64,000 nucleotides of DNA. Origin: Brasilonema angustatum HA4187-MV1. Lineage in GTDB: Bacteria; Cyanobacteriota; Cyanobacteriia; Cyanobacteriales; Nostocaceae. The position numbers and the translations under genes are program-made. Shown here in pieces: positions 37,182-47,023 of this stretch. The notes under the pieces are model-generated. The model was given only the letters and a program-made list of their open reading frames with translations. It did no database searches and was not told where the DNA came from. Each line of letters opens with the position of its first letter. The first letter of the stretch is position 1. The stretch is from positions 62,001 to 126,000 of the forward strand of contig JAHHGV010000013.1 in the NCBI GenBank assembly GCA_019359695.1. The letters are read 5' to 3'.

Positions 37182-37568
37182 ATGATGTCTATTAATTTGT
37201 ACATGAAGCCGCCTAAACAATCATCTGATATCCCATTTGGAGAAGAAAATCAAGATCCAGAATTTGAACAAGAACTTTTGAAAGTGGAGCGTGCGCTTGT
37301 TGCTTTAAAGGAACGCTACAATCAAGTGCAAGCAGACAAAGCCAGTCGAAGAGAATTGCAACAACGTCTCCAACGATCGCGCCACAGTAAATTACCAAAT
37401 GTAAAAGCCGAGTTAAAGCAAATTCAACAACAGTTGGAAGAACTTGAACTTAACTTAGAAAGTCAATTATTTTCCTGGGATAGCCTTAAAGAACCTTTTT
37501 GGCAAGCCATCCGCTTTGGTGGTTTGGGCGTTATCATAGGCTGGTTATTAAAGTCTGTTGCTGGATGA
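37182..37568 (+). CDS. Coiled-coil protein with C-terminal membrane helix
   Basis: A protein of about 128 aa from ATG 37182 (ATG 37203 or TTG 37161 possible). Residues 25-100 are charged and heptad-like ([38 protein letters not shown]), a coiled coil. The last 20 residues ([20 protein letters not shown]) form a membrane tail anchor. I do not recognise the family. Its stop is one base before asnS, so the two share a transcript. Confidence 0.75.
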   Translation: MMSINLYMKPPKQSSDIPFGEENQDPEFEQELLKVERALVALKERYNQVQADKASRRELQQRLQRSRHSKLPNVKAELKQIQQQLEELELNLESQLFSWDSLKEPFWQAIRFGGLGVIIGWLLKSVAG

Positions 37569-37569
37569 T

Positions 37570-38961
37570 ATGGAAAATCGGCGGATTGCAGAAATATTAC
37601 GAAGTGGTGAACCTGATGAATTTGTAGCAGTTCAAGGCTGGGTTCGCACAAAACGAGAGTTAAAAGGATTTTCTTTTATAGAAGTAAATGATGGCTCATG
37701 TTTGGCGAGTTTGCAAGTGGTACTCAATGAGGATTTACCAGACTACGATGATATTTTAAAAAAGCTGAATACAGGTGCTTCCGTGGAAGTGGCTGGAGTG
37801 TTGGTGGCTTCTGTTGGGAAAGGACAGCGGATCGAGTTGAAAACAGACAAGATAAAAGTCTTTGGGGAAGCTGATCCCGAAACATATCCGCTGCAAAAGA
37901 AACGCCATTCCTTTGAGTTTTTGCGAACTATAGGACATTTGCGATCGCGCACCAATTCCTTTGGCGCAGTTTTCCGAGTTAGAAACGCCTGCGCTACCGC
38001 CATTCATCAATTCTTCCAAGAACGCGGCTTTTTGTGGGTACACACTCCCATCATCACCGCTAATGACTGCGAAGGTGCTGGTGAACTTTTCAGTGTAACT
38101 AGTTTGGATCTCAAAAATGTTCCCCGCACACAAACCCAAGCTATAGATTATAGTAAAGACTTTTTTAGTAAACCGACATATTTAACAGTCAGCGGTCAAC
38201 TTGAAGCCGAAGTTATGGCGATGGCGTTTACGAACGTCTATACTTTTGGTCCTACCTTCCGTGCAGAAAACTCTAACACCTCCCGCCACTTAGCTGAATT
38301 TTGGATGGTAGAACCAGAGATGGCTTTCTGCGATCTCAAGGGAGATATGGATTTAGCCGAGGCGTTTCTCAAACATATTTTCAAATATGTACTAGAAACT
38401 TGCCAGGAAGACATGGAATTTTTCAATCAGCGTATTGATAATACTGTATTGGCAACGGCAGACAACATTATTAATAATAAATTTGAGCGCATAACTTACA
38501 CAGAAGCCGTCAAACTGTTAGAAAAAGCTGATGTTCAGTTTGAATATCCTGTCAACTGGGGCTTAGATTTACAATCAGAACACGAGCGCTATCTTTGCGA
38601 ACAACTTTTCAAGAAGCCGGTTATCGTTAGCAATTACCCAGCGCAAATCAAAGCCTTTTATATGCGCTTAGATGAGGACGAAAAAACTGTTTCTGCAATG
38701 GATATTCTGGGTCCCAAAATCGGTGAAATTATCGGCGGTTCTCAAAGAGAAGAACGATTAGATGTCCTGGAGCGTCGCATACAAGCTCAAGGAATGAAAC
38801 CAGAAGATTTGTGGTGGTATCTGGATTTGCGTCGCTTTGGAACTGTCCCCCATGCTGGTTTTGGGTTGGGTTTTGAACGACTTGTGCAATTTATGACGGG
38901 GATGGGAAACATTAGAGATGTGATCCCGTTTCCACGCACGCCGGAAAGTGCTGAGTTTTAG
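37570..38961 (+). CDS. asnS: Asparagine-tRNA ligase
   Basis: A 463-aa class IIb aminoacyl-tRNA synthetase, starting at ATG 37570. An N-terminal OB fold ([26 protein letters not shown]) binds the anticodon. Catalytic motif 2 is [21 protein letters not shown] and motif 3 is [15 protein letters not shown]. Length matches AsnS (about 463-466). Its presence suggests direct Asn-tRNA charging alongside any GatCAB pathway. Confidence 0.97.
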   Translation: MENRRIAEILRSGEPDEFVAVQGWVRTKRELKGFSFIEVNDGSCLASLQVVLNEDLPDYDDILKKLNTGASVEVAGVLVASVGKGQRIELKTDKIKVFGEADPETYPLQKKRHSFEFLRTIGHLRSRTNSFGAVFRVRNACATAIHQFFQERGFLWVHTPIITANDCEGAGELFSVTSLDLKNVPRTQTQAIDYSKDFFSKPTYLTVSGQLEAEVMAMAFTNVYTFGPTFRAENSNTSRHLAEFWMVEPEMAFCDLKGDMDLAEAFLKHIFKYVLETCQEDMEFFNQRIDNTVLATADNIINNKFERITYTEAVKLLEKADVQFEYPVNWGLDLQSEHERYLCEQLFKKPVIVSNYPAQIKAFYMRLDEDEKTVSAMDILGPKIGEIIGGSQREERLDVLERRIQAQGMKPEDLWWYLDLRRFGTVPHAGFGLGFERLVQFMTGMGNIRDVIPFPRTPESAEF

Positions 38962-38969
38962 ATATTAAA

Positions 38970-39005
38970 AAACCCGATTTATGATCAAATCGGGTTTCTT
39001 TTTAG
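38970..39005 (+). terminator. Rho-independent terminator of asnS
   Basis: AACCCGATTT (38971-38980) pairs with AAATCGGGTT (38987-38996) and is followed by TCTTTTTA. Confidence 0.85.
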
Positions 39006-39065
39006 TTGGGGATCACTGGTGAGGAATATTGTTATCTCGCCACTAATCAGCATAGAAGTGTAGTG

Positions 39066-39914
39066 TTAGACCGCATTTTTGCAGGCAACAGTCATAATGT
39101 GAGCGCTCATCCCCAACATTGAGGGTTCGCTTTCTAGCCAACGGATGGCTTCTAAAAGGCGTTGACGACGACCTAGTTCATTCCAGTGTTCCGAGAAGTT
39201 TTGTAGTAACCAGCCTGGTCCTTCGATCGCTAACGTTCTTTCATAATGTAAACCCGCTTCTTCAACCTCTGCTTTAAGTTCTTCAGGATGATGAAAGAAG
39301 GCTGTTGTAAAGTAACCAGGATGGTTGTTTGGGTTGCGGTGTTGACCATCAGCCAGAGCCCGTTGAACAATCCCCACAAACTCTGGATCATCCAAATATC
39401 CCTGAAGTAATCCATCTAAGGTTGAAGCAAAGCGAGAAATTCCAACCGCGAAGACAAGACCTCCAGTTTTTAAAATACGATAAGCTTCACGCAAAGCAGC
39501 CAAACGCTGTGTGCGCTCAGTCAAGTGATATAAAGGTCCAAGTAAAAGAACAGCATCAACGCTATCATCCGCCCGATTAAGTTGACGAGCATCACCAACT
39601 GCCAAACTAGCCAGAGGATAATTCGGTTGAGCTTGAGAAAAACGCTGGGCTTGCTCTATATGCAAAGGAACTGCATCAATGAGATGAACTTCATAGCCCT
39701 GTTGAGCAAGCCAATAAGAATAGATACCAGAACCGCCGCCAACATCGAAAATCACAGCGGGTGGAGGGGGTAGGTAGCGACTCAGAAGTTCTTGGGTTCG
39801 GGCTAACTCAAGCGAACCAGTACCTCTTGATAACCGTTCTTGCTCTTGACCACTGGCGTAATGGGTTAACGCCTCATCTGAAAGCAGGTTGTGTAACTCA
39901 GATAAATCCGACAT
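39066..39914 (-). CDS. SAM-dependent class I methyltransferase
   Basis: A 282-aa protein with the SAM-binding motif VIFDVGGGSGIYSYWLA, acidic motif VHLIDAVPLH, motif ARQLNRADDSVDAVLLLGPLYHL and REAYRILKTGGLVFAVG. The Rossmann core matches the UbiE/small-molecule group (Methyltransf_11/25-like). The substrate cannot be inferred. Its 5' flank adjoins the LysR pseudogene and a MITE. Confidence 0.87.
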   Translation of the reverse strand: MSDLSELHNLLSDEALTHYASGQEQERLSRGTGSLELARTQELLSRYLPPPPAVIFDVGGGSGIYSYWLAQQGYEVHLIDAVPLHIEQAQRFSQAQPNYPLASLAVGDARQLNRADDSVDAVLLLGPLYHLTERTQRLAALREAYRILKTGGLVFAVGISRFASTLDGLLQGYLDDPEFVGIVQRALADGQHRNPNNHPGYFTTAFFHHPEELKAEVEEAGLHYERTLAIEGPGWLLQNFSEHWNELGRRQRLLEAIRWLESEPSMLGMSAHIMTVACKNAV

Positions 39915-39971
39915 CGTGTTTGCTGATTACAAAAGCTGTTTCATTATTTATTAAACTGCCTATAGCGGTAA

Positions 39972-40097
39972 TATCGTTTCACTTTAAGGTTGATACAAAT
40001 GGGGAGCAGGGGGCACCCGAGCAGGGAGCAGGGGGCAGGGAGTAGGGGGAAAGAATTAAAAACCAATCATTTGTATCAGGGATTTCGTGAAATGGTA
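39972..40097. mobile_element. MITE copy 1, 126 bp, TAA target duplication
   Basis: The element starts TATCGTTTCAC and ends AAATGGTA, flanked by TAA at 39969-39971 and 40098-40100. Inverted arms share TGATACAAAT at their inner ends. The centre is a purine-rich ggagcaggggg minisatellite. It is non-coding and closely related to copy 2. Confidence 0.75.
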
Positions 40098-40469
40098 TAA
40101 CACCAGTTGGAGAGCAGGTGATTCAGGAGGCGCGTCAAATTTTGCATTTATTAGAAGTGATTCAGGAAAAAGCCAACCTGGAAAAAGGATTACAGGCTGG
40201 ACAGGTGCGGGTTGCTTGTGTTCGCAGCATTGCAACTCACGTGCTACCAGAGGTGATTGCTCGTTTTCGCGAGAAGTTTCCAAAGATTAGTGTGGTGATA
40301 ACCGAATATGATCGCTATGCAGAAGTAGAACAGGCTTTGCGAGAAAATCACGCGGACGTTGGCTTCACGTTATTACCGACGACAACAGAGTTTGACACAC
40401 GGGAGTTATTCCGAGATGAGTTTGTAGCGCTGCTACCTCCCAAGTCCATAGCTCCTAATGAGTCGCTTA

Positions 40470-40581
40470 TACCGTTTCACTTTAAGGTTGATACAAATGG
40501 GGAGCAGGGAGCACCCGAGCAGGGAGCAGGGGGAAAGAATTAGAAACCAATCATTTGTATCAGGGATTTCGTTAAATGGTA
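40470..40581. mobile_element. MITE copy 2, 112 bp, TTA target duplication
   Basis: It begins TACCGTTTCAC and ends AAATGGTA, flanked by TTA at 40467-40469 and 40582-40584. It matches copy 1 except for a shorter central minisatellite. Excision with one TTA restores the LysR frame, which fixes its boundaries. Confidence 0.85.
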
Positions 40582-41182
40582 TTAGTTGGGAACAGCTAGC
40601 AAGGTATCCGATGATTGTGAATATCCGCAGTCCTCAGCACAACAAGACTGTCCAAGCTCATTTTTTAAAATTTGGTCAAACTCTCAAAGTTGACTACGAG
40701 GTGAGAGAAGATTCGACGATTCTGAGTATGGTTAAGCAAGGATTGGGGGCAGCTGTAATGGCTCGATTAGCAGCTGAACCTATACCAGAACCCATATAAA
40801 CGAGGAGTTTACCAGTACCGTTAGATAGAATTATTGGAGTTGCTATCCTTGGAAATGCTTTATTGCCCAGAGGTGTCTTTGCTTTTCTGGACGTTCTCAA
40901 AGTTGGTTGATGTATTTGGCATAACTGCTACACCTTAAACTAGATCGAAACAAGCAGCAATTATTCAAGTAATTTTCATCCTTGGGCTGTTCGCGTAGCA
41001 TACCGTATCTCCTGCACGCCTACGCGATCAAGAGCGGCGAAGTGCCGTGGTGTAAGCCATAGGCTTAGCCACAAACCCTTAAAAATACCACCTTATAAAA
41101 AGTAGTGTCAAGATTTTTGTTACGGGAGAAAAATTCGTTGTAACATAAAACCCGCATCTAAAAATTACAAAGGAAAGCTATT

Positions 41183-41491
41183 ATGGCCATTCCAAATCAA
41201 CAGGGTAAATCTACTATCGATTTTCGAGACAACCGACGCACTACAACTCACATTACCGTTCATATTCCCAAGGAGTTGCACAAACAACCAGTTATTTCAG
41301 GCCTGATATCTTATTGCGGCATCACAGTCAATATTGCAGCAGCCCAACTGAATGGTCATATGCCGCAACGAGGCTGCTTTGATTTAGAGCTACGAGGAAC
41401 AGTTTTCCAGATTGCTAGTGCCTTAACGTATCTTAATGAACTGAATTTAGAAATTTCCCACCCATTTCTTACTGAACAAGAAGGTTGGTAA
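41183..41491 (+). CDS. NIL-domain protein
   Basis: A 102-aa protein starting at ATG 41183 with GGAAAG upstream. The C-terminal 80 residues follow the ferredoxin-like NIL pattern seen after the ATPase of methionine transporters (HITVHIPKELHKQPVISGLISYCGITVNIAAAQL). It is a stand-alone domain without an ATPase, a form common in cyanobacteria. A small-molecule (possibly amino acid) sensor role is inference. Confidence 0.8.
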   Translation: MAIPNQQGKSTIDFRDNRRTTTHITVHIPKELHKQPVISGLISYCGITVNIAAAQLNGHMPQRGCFDLELRGTVFQIASALTYLNELNLEISHPFLTEQEGW

Positions 41492-41952
41492 GTAGAGTTT
41501 CTACGAATAAGTAACGAGTGCTGGGCTAGGTAGCTACTCAGCACTCGCCAAAACTAGTCGTCACCCTTATGGAAGCGCTCTTAGCGCGTCTACAAGTCGC
41601 TTAACTATGTGCGGCAGTCGTCTGCACAGATTGATACACTAGTTGAACTCAACGGGAAGGGGAAATCCTAACCCAAAAGCCAGTCACCACCCTCACGGAA
41701 AGCAGTTGCGGGTCTACAACGAAGGAAACTTCCGTAGGCGGAATTTTTTTTCTGTGTAAACATTGAGCTTGGCGGTTTTCGTGGATACCCCAAAGTCTGC
41801 CGGGGGAAGCAACCCAGACCAGCGACCTTTGACCGTTGAGGCAACTCTGTGCTGATCCCTTCCCCTCGGCTGCGCCGAAGGGAGACGCTACGGGAACCGA
41901 GGGTTCCCCTGAGTGTACGAACTGCCGCTTTGTGGCGTCTACAGCACTGTGC
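41492..41952. other. Intergenic region with palindromic repeats
   Basis: About 460 bases with several GC-rich palindromes (for example ccttcccctcggctgcgccgaaggg near 41860) and no supported gene. The open minus-strand frame at 41649-41972 is composed of repeat sequence. Confidence 0.4.
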
Positions 41953-42585
41953 TTACGCCATTTGATTTTCAATTGCCCACCGCGCTAATTCAGTGCGATT
42001 GTGGAGATTGGTTTTGCCCAACATATTGGACACATGGCTTTCTACCGTGCGTTGGCTGACATTTAATTCTTCAGCTATTTCGCGGTTAGCTAAGCCCCTA
42101 GCCACAAATTGCACTACTTTGAGTTCTGTTGGGGTTAACTGCACATCGAAGGGAACTTGGATGCGGGAACCGTTTTCTCCTCCTTTTGCTTGGTGTTCTT
42201 TCCAGCGAATGGTCTGCTTCAGAGAAGATTCTACTTGTGCAACCAATTCTTCTGGTTCAAAAGGCTTAACCATGTACACATCAGCACCTTTATTCAGACC
42301 TTTTACTCGGTCTGCGCTTTGTCCCTTAGCTGAAAGGAATAGAACGGGAATCCAACTGGTGCGTTCGGCTTGCCGGACTTGTTCTACAAAAGTATAACCG
42401 TCCATTTCTGGCATCATCACATCGCAAATGATCATGTCTGGAATATCCTGCTCTAAAATGTCCAGTGCTTCTCGACCATTTTCGGCGGTGCTGACATCAT
42501 AACCCCGGAATTCCAAGTAATCCTTCACCAGCAAGATGAGGTTAGGATCATCATCAATAAGTAGAAGTCGTTTGTGATCTTTCAT
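41953..42585 (-). CDS. NarL/LuxR-type response regulator (Ycf29-like)
   Basis: A protein of about 210 aa from ATG 42585 (42600 and 42645 possible). The receiver domain has the DDD acidic pocket, phospho-acceptor Asp in IICDVMMPEMDG and Lys in MVKPFEP. The C-terminal LuxR helix-turn-helix is LTPTELKVVQFVARGLANREIAEELNVSQRTVESHVSNML. Similar cyanobacterial proteins and the plastid Ycf29 share this layout. No kinase gene is adjacent, so it is an orphan regulator. Targets are unknown. Confidence 0.85.
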   Translation of the reverse strand: MKDHKRLLLIDDDPNLILLVKDYLEFRGYDVSTAENGREALDILEQDIPDMIICDVMMPEMDGYTFVEQVRQAERTSWIPVLFLSAKGQSADRVKGLNKGADVYMVKPFEPEELVAQVESSLKQTIRWKEHQAKGGENGSRIQVPFDVQLTPTELKVVQFVARGLANREIAEELNVSQRTVESHVSNMLGKTNLHNRTELARWAIENQMA

Positions 42586-42984
42586 GCTGGGTTCTTTCAT
42601 AGCAGTGGCACTTATGGCGCTTGATCCATCAAGGTCTTGAATCAATATCCTCTTTGGTGGATTAAGGAGGTGTTGTGCTTTTTCCTACTTAACTTGCGTT
42701 TGCTTTATAAAATCCTAAAAATGGGTCTCACTCTCAAGAAATTCTCTACAAACAGCAAAAGTCCAGTAAGGATACGTAGAGCAGTAGTATTTATAATGCG
42801 TTATTATATATCGCTTTGAAAGCTGCGGGTTAAAAAACACTGATTAAATAATAATTATTCAGGTTAACTAGTAAGTGTTGGACTCAAGATGCTCCCAAAT
42901 TACAATTAACCCACACTTTCATCTGTTTACTACTGTGCCATATCCTTGTTGGATGTTAAGCTTCTATAAGTTGTTCACGACAAC
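42586..42984. other. Intergenic region, nothing recognised
   Basis: About 400 AT-rich bases between two minus-strand genes. No gene, RNA or clear operator is seen. Confidence 0.35.
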
Positions 42985-43431
42985 CTAGGGAACTTTTTGG
43001 CAAAGGATGGGAAAACACAATGCATATTCTTCTACCACCTTGTTGCCTAAGAAGTGCTCTTGTATAATCCGCTCAATGGCTTCCGGGATTGTTGGGCGAT
43101 ACCGCACAGCATCCGGGTAATCCTTTATTATCAGTCTAGAACAGCAAACTGGCAAGCAGTTGATTTTATTTCCAAATATGCAACTAGAATTGCCATCTTG
43201 CCTTTGGTGAAGACTTAACTGTTTGAGTCGTTTTTTTAAGCCTTCCCAAAAAGGTAAACGAGCTTGTTCGCAGAAGCAGTTAGAAACTATTTGGACAACA
43301 CTAGTTAAAATGTCCCTCGGAATGTTCAACAGTTCTAAAGCTTCTATAGAAATACTTAGGGCTTTATTCGCTGGTGTAAGCGTGGTTTTTCGTAGCTCTT
43401 GGCAGGACTGGATCACTGTAGTGTTACTCAA
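42985..43431 (-). CDS. Unknown protein divergent from groES
   Basis: A 148-aa protein I do not recognise. It is largely helical with several cysteines (SNCFCEQ, INCLPVCCSRL, ALCFPILC) that might bind metal or form disulfides. It has no membrane segment. Codon use is compatible with coding, but no homologue is obvious to me. Confidence 0.5.
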   Translation of the reverse strand: MSNTTVIQSCQELRKTTLTPANKALSISIEALELLNIPRDILTSVVQIVSNCFCEQARLPFWEGLKKRLKQLSLHQRQDGNSSCIFGNKINCLPVCCSRLIIKDYPDAVRYRPTIPEAIERIIQEHFLGNKVVEEYALCFPILCQKVP

Positions 43432-43578
43432 ATGGCGGCTCCCTGATTACTGTTCTATATCAATTTCCCAGCTTTGCAAATAAAGTTGCCCATATATCCA
43501 TATTCGTCATTTACGGAGTAAAACCTGAAAGCTGAGAAAAGTAGAGTATATGTACTTACGTGGGTTTGGGCAAGCAAA

Positions 43579-43594
43579 GTTCGGGAACCCGTAC
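43579..43594 (+). promoter_or_regulatory. K-box upstream of groESL
   Basis: GTTCGG-GAAC-CCGTAC fits the cyanobacterial K-box pattern GTTCGG-NNAN-CCNNAC, associated with light and heat responsive groE control. It ends 83 bases before the groES start and 39 bases before the CIRCE. Confidence 0.75.
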
Positions 43595-43633
43595 AAAAGA
43601 AAACGTTGCCATTGCACTTCACCTTTAGGTACA

Positions 43634-43660
43634 TTAGCACTCAGGAGTTGAGAGTGCTAA
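43634..43660 (+). promoter_or_regulatory. CIRCE operator of groESL
   Basis: TTAGCACTC and GAGTGCTAA are a perfect inverted repeat with a 9-base spacer, the binding site of the HrcA repressor. It ends 17 bases before the groES start, so it also lies in the 5' leader. Confidence 0.97.
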
Positions 43661-43677
43661 CGAGGTGAGAATTTGGT

Positions 43678-43989
43678 ATGGCAGCTGTAACTTTAAGCGT
43701 TTCTACAGTTAAACCCCTGGGCGATCGCGTATTCGTCAAAGTGAACGCGGCTGAAGAAAAGACCGCAGGTGGTCTCTATTTACCCGACAATGCAAAAGAA
43801 AAGCCCCAAGTAGGCGAAGTTGTTGCCGTCGGTGAAGGCAAAATCAAAGATGACGGTGCTCGTCAAGCGTTGGACGTGAAGGTCGGAGATAAAGTTCTCT
43901 ACTCCAAATACGCTGGTACCGACATCAAACTTGGAACTGACGAATACGTCCTGCTGTCTGAAAAAGACATTCTGGCAGTCGTTTCATAA
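43678..43989 (+). CDS. groES: Co-chaperonin GroES
   Basis: A 103-aa protein with [27 protein letters not shown] (including the mobile loop) and the C-terminal [15 protein letters not shown]. It caps the GroEL chamber. It is the first gene of groES-groEL, 103 bases before groEL, under CIRCE and K-box control. Confidence 0.98.
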   Translation: MAAVTLSVSTVKPLGDRVFVKVNAAEEKTAGGLYLPDNAKEKPQVGEVVAVGEGKIKDDGARQALDVKVGDKVLYSKYAGTDIKLGTDEYVLLSEKDILAVVS

Positions 43990-44092
43990 TCTTTTAGTCA
44001 TTTGTCATCAGTCATTTGTCATGAGTTGTTGGCAAAGGACAAAAAACAAATAACATTCTTTGTAGTTTTCTGCTAAACATTCTTTGACAATT

Positions 44093-45733
44093 ATGGCAAA
44101 GCGCATCATTTACAACGAAAACGCACGTCGTGCCCTAGAAAAAGGCATGGACATCTTGACTGAAGCGGTAGCTGTTACCCTCGGTCCCAAAGGTCGTAAC
44201 GTAGTCCTAGAGAAAAAGTTTGGCGCACCACAAATCATTAATGACGGTGTGACCATTGCTAAAGAAATTGAATTGGAAGACCACGTCGAAAACACTGGCG
44301 TTGCTTTGATCCGTCAAGCGGCTTCCAAGACGAACGATGCTGCCGGTGATGGCACCACAACTGCGACCGTTTTGGCTCATGCAGTGGTCAAAGAAGGCTT
44401 ACGCAACGTTGCAGCTGGTGCAAATGCTATTTCGCTGAAACGTGGTATTGATAAGGCTACCAACTTCTTGGTAGACAAAATCAAAGAACACGCTCGTCCC
44501 GTAGAAGATTCCAAAGCAATTGCCCAGGTTGGTTCAATCTCTGCTGGTAACGACGAAGAAGTCGGTCAGATGATTGCCGAAGCAATGGATAAGGTGGGTA
44601 AAGAAGGTGTAATTTCCTTGGAAGAAGGAAAGTCCATGACCACCGAATTGGAAATCACAGAAGGGATGCGTTTTGAGAAAGGCTACATCTCTCCCTACTT
44701 TGCGACCGATCCCGAGCGGATGGAAGCAGTTTTCGATGAGCCTTTCATCCTGCTAACCGATAAGAAAATCGCTCTGGTACAAGACCTCGTACCCGTATTA
44801 GAGCAAGTAGCTCGTGCTGGTCGTCCTTTGGTGATTATCGCTGAAGATATTGAAAAAGAAGCTTTGGCAACTTTGGTCGTTAACCGCCTGCGTGGTGTGC
44901 TGAACGTGGCTGCGGTGAAGGCTCCTGGGTTTGGCGATCGCCGCAAATCAATGCTAGAAGACATCGGTATCCTCACCGGTGGTCAAGTTGTCACAGAAGA
45001 TGCTGGTTTGAAACTAGATAGCACCAAGTTAGATTCTCTAGGTAAGGCTCGCCGCATCACAATCACCAAAGACAACACCACCATTGTTGCCGAAGGTAAC
45101 GAAGCTGCAGTTAAAGCTCGGATTGACCAAATTCGCCGTCAAATCGAAGAAACCGAATCTTCCTACGACAAAGAAAAGCTACAAGAGCGTCTTGCTAAGC
45201 TAGCTGGTGGTGTCGCCGTCGTTAAGGTGGGCGCTGCGACCGAAACCGAAATGAAGGACAAGAAGCTGCGTTTAGAAGACGCTATCAACGCTACCAAAGC
45301 TGCTGTGGAAGAAGGTATCGTTCCTGGTGGTGGTACAACACTGGCTCACCTGTCTCCTGCACTGGAAGAATGGGCAAACGGCAACCTCAAAGCTGAAGAG
45401 TTGACTGGTGCGTTAATTGTAGCTCGCGCCTTGGCTGCTCCTCTCAAGAGAATTGCTGAAAACGCTGGTCAGAACGGTGCTGTCATTGCCGAGCGCGTTA
45501 AGGAAAAAGACTTCAACATCGGCTACGATGCTGCTAAGAACGAGTTTGTTGATCTGTTTGCAGCTGGTATCGTTGATCCTGCCAAAGTTACCCGTTCTGC
45601 TTTGCAAAACGCTGCATCCATTGCTGGTATGGTGTTAACCACTGAATGTATTGTGGTTGACAAGCCTGAGCCAAAGGATAACGCTCCTGCTGGTGCTGGC
45701 GCTGGTATGGGCGGCGGCGACTTCGATTACTAA
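44093..45733 (+). CDS. groEL: Chaperonin GroEL (operon copy, GroEL1)
   Basis: A 546-aa chaperonin from ATG 44093. Motifs include [26 protein letters not shown] and [16 protein letters not shown]. The C-terminus ends [11 protein letters not shown] instead of the usual GGM repeat tail, as in cyanobacterial GroEL1 proteins of the groESL operon. Cyanobacteria usually have a second, solitary groEL elsewhere. With GroES it folds proteins in an ATP-driven cycle. Confidence 0.98.
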   Translation: MAKRIIYNENARRALEKGMDILTEAVAVTLGPKGRNVVLEKKFGAPQIINDGVTIAKEIELEDHVENTGVALIRQAASKTNDAAGDGTTTATVLAHAVVKEGLRNVAAGANAISLKRGIDKATNFLVDKIKEHARPVEDSKAIAQVGSISAGNDEEVGQMIAEAMDKVGKEGVISLEEGKSMTTELEITEGMRFEKGYISPYFATDPERMEAVFDEPFILLTDKKIALVQDLVPVLEQVARAGRPLVIIAEDIEKEALATLVVNRLRGVLNVAAVKAPGFGDRRKSMLEDIGILTGGQVVTEDAGLKLDSTKLDSLGKARRITITKDNTTIVAEGNEAAVKARIDQIRRQIEETESSYDKEKLQERLAKLAGGVAVVKVGAATETEMKDKKLRLEDAINATKAAVEEGIVPGGGTTLAHLSPALEEWANGNLKAEELTGALIVARALAAPLKRIAENAGQNGAVIAERVKEKDFNIGYDAAKNEFVDLFAAGIVDPAKVTRSALQNAASIAGMVLTTECIVVDKPEPKDNAPAGAGAGMGGGDFDY

Positions 45734-46204
45734 GATTCTTTTGACATCCCCCTAGCTTGTGCTGCATGGGGGATTCAAAAGAATCACTACTGAGGTTTTC
45801 TGGTTGTACGAAAATCCTCACCGAAAGACGGGGGTTACCGTGAACCAGAGGTGATTTAAATATTTTTATAAAAATTTACCGCCTGTCTTGTTAAGACAGG
45901 CGGTTTTTTGTGCTAATGATTTGTCACACTGCTATGCTGCCGTTACACAAGACTGATTCACATTTCCGCAATACCTACTCAAAATTGACTAGTTTTGAAG
46001 ATAAATACGTACGAACTATGTTACAGTTTCCAACCCTGACGGCTGAGTGTAAGCTTTTAGCAGATTTTCTTTTTCTATAACTTCCCTCTACGGCGTTTGA
46101 TAGTAAGGAATATGCCCCGCCTTGCTTATCTTTACAAAAATAAAGACACTTTTACTTGCGTTGAAGATTTTACACACAAGAGGCAGGGACGAGGTCTTAC
46201 AAGA
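45734..46204. other. Intergenic region between groEL and psbJ
   Basis: It holds a hairpin TGAGGTTTTC/GAAAATCCTCA at about 45791-45820 and the groEL terminator. The rest appears empty. Confidence 0.4.
45878..45910 (+). terminator. Strong terminator of groESL
   Basis: ACCGCCTGTCTT (45878 on) pairs with AAGACAGGCGGT and is followed by TTTTT. Confidence 0.92.
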
Positions 46205-46324
46205 TCACGTTGGAGCACCAAGTCCGGCGTAGGATCCATAAAAGAAAATACCTACAACGGTGATGACACCTAAACCTGCGATTGTCGCGACAACCCACAG
46301 AGGAATTCTGCCACTTCCAGACAC
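46205..46324 (-). CDS. psbJ: Photosystem II protein J
   Basis: A 39-aa single-pass membrane protein starting at GTG 46324 behind GAGAGGAG. The sequence [19 protein letters not shown] and the end [10 protein letters not shown] identify PsbJ, a subunit near cytochrome b559 involved in QB-site electron flow and assembly. It is the last gene of psbEFLJ. Confidence 0.95.
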   Translation of the reverse strand: MSGSGRIPLWVVATIAGLGVITVVGIFFYGSYAGLGAPT

Positions 46325-46400
46325 TGCTTTTTCTCCTCTCTTTGCTAAAAAAATTAATGACAAAAGTTAAAAAAACATGACTCAATAGCCGTCATTCCAG

Positions 46401-46520
46401 TTAGTTAAAGAAGTAACTGGAAAACAAAATACCAAGAACGAAAATCATTAACAGTCCGAGGTAAAGCGAAGTTCGGTTCAGTTCAACCGGCTGCTTATTA
46501 GGATTGGGGCTTCTTTCCAT
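46401..46520 (-). CDS. psbL: Photosystem II protein L
   Basis: A 39-aa protein. It starts [20 protein letters not shown] and ends ILFSSYFFN, one membrane helix between. PsbL lies at the dimer interface of photosystem II near QA. It is nine bases from psbF and 76 bases from psbJ. Confidence 0.97.
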   Translation of the reverse strand: MERSPNPNKQPVELNRTSLYLGLLMIFVLGILFSSYFFN

Positions 46521-46529
46521 GATTTTTTC

Positions 46530-46667
46530 CTAACGTTGAATAAACTGCATTGCGGCGATCGCGCCTAAAAAGAAGATAGTTGGCACAGCTAGAGTGTGAA
46601 CTGCCAGCCATCTGACTGTAAAAATTGGATAGGTAACTGGTTGATTGACGTTATTTCCGCTAGTCAT
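46530..46667 (-). CDS. psbF: Cytochrome b559 beta subunit
   Basis: A 45-aa protein. [20 protein letters not shown] contains the haem-ligand histidine (RWLAVH) and one membrane helix follows, ending AAMQFIQR. It pairs with PsbE to bind the b559 haem in photosystem II. Confidence 0.98.
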   Translation of the reverse strand: MTSGNNVNQPVTYPIFTVRWLAVHTLAVPTIFFLGAIAAMQFIQR

Positions 46668-46676
46668 GATTTCAAA

Positions 46677-46928
46677 CTACTTTGTGTTACTAAACTGTTC
46701 TACTTGTTGTTTTGCATCAAAACGGTTATTCACAATTGGCAATTCCTGCCGTGCTCCTGGGTAATATTCATTAGGACGAGGAGTACCAAACGCATCGTAT
46801 GCCAAGCCAGTGCTGACAAATAACCAACCCGCAATAAACAGTGCAGGAATGGTGATGCTGTGGATCACCCAGTAACGAACGCTCGTAATAATGTCCGAAA
46901 ATGGACGCTCTCCAGTAGTTCCTGACAT
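46677..46928 (-). CDS. psbE: Cytochrome b559 alpha subunit
   Basis: An 83-aa protein. [20 protein letters not shown] carries the haem-ligand histidine in RYWVIH, then one membrane helix and the lumenal [13 protein letters not shown] tail. First of psbEFLJ; 95 bases upstream is ycf48 on the same strand. Confidence 0.98.
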   Translation of the reverse strand: MSGTTGERPFSDIITSVRYWVIHSITIPALFIAGWLFVSTGLAYDAFGTPRPNEYYPGARQELPIVNNRFDAKQQVEQFSNTK

Positions 46929-47023
46929 TTATATCCCTACCTTCACAAAAATTGTTATTGAGATCATTATCCTACAAAGTTAAGAAAGAGTTACACCTCG
47001 TAACTTCTTTCTCAGAATTTAGC

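Larger units (their letters stand above)
39935..40910 (+). pseudogene. LysR-family regulator, N-truncated, MITE-split, nonsense-mutated
   Basis: Removing two insertions restores a LysR ligand-binding region. A fragment SLFIKLPIAV upstream of the first element joins TPVGEQVIQEARQIL after it, the usual end of the DNA-binding region. The helix-turn-helix itself is missing. The effector domain runs VRVACVRSIATHVLPEVIARF to ALLPPKSIAPNESL, is cut by the second element at 40470-40581, and resumes in frame with SWEQLARYPMIVNI. A TAA at 40798-40800 interrupts the C-terminus, which continues in frame (LPVPLDRIIGVAILGNALLP) to 40910. Three independent lesions make function very unlikely. Confidence 0.87.

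Noticed and set aside
41649-41972. 107-codon minus-strand frame
   Set aside because: It is composed of palindromic repeats and overlaps the response regulator end.
46197-46385. 62-codon minus-strand frame over psbJ
   Set aside because: PsbJ in the neighbouring frame explains this DNA; the longer frame has no family features.
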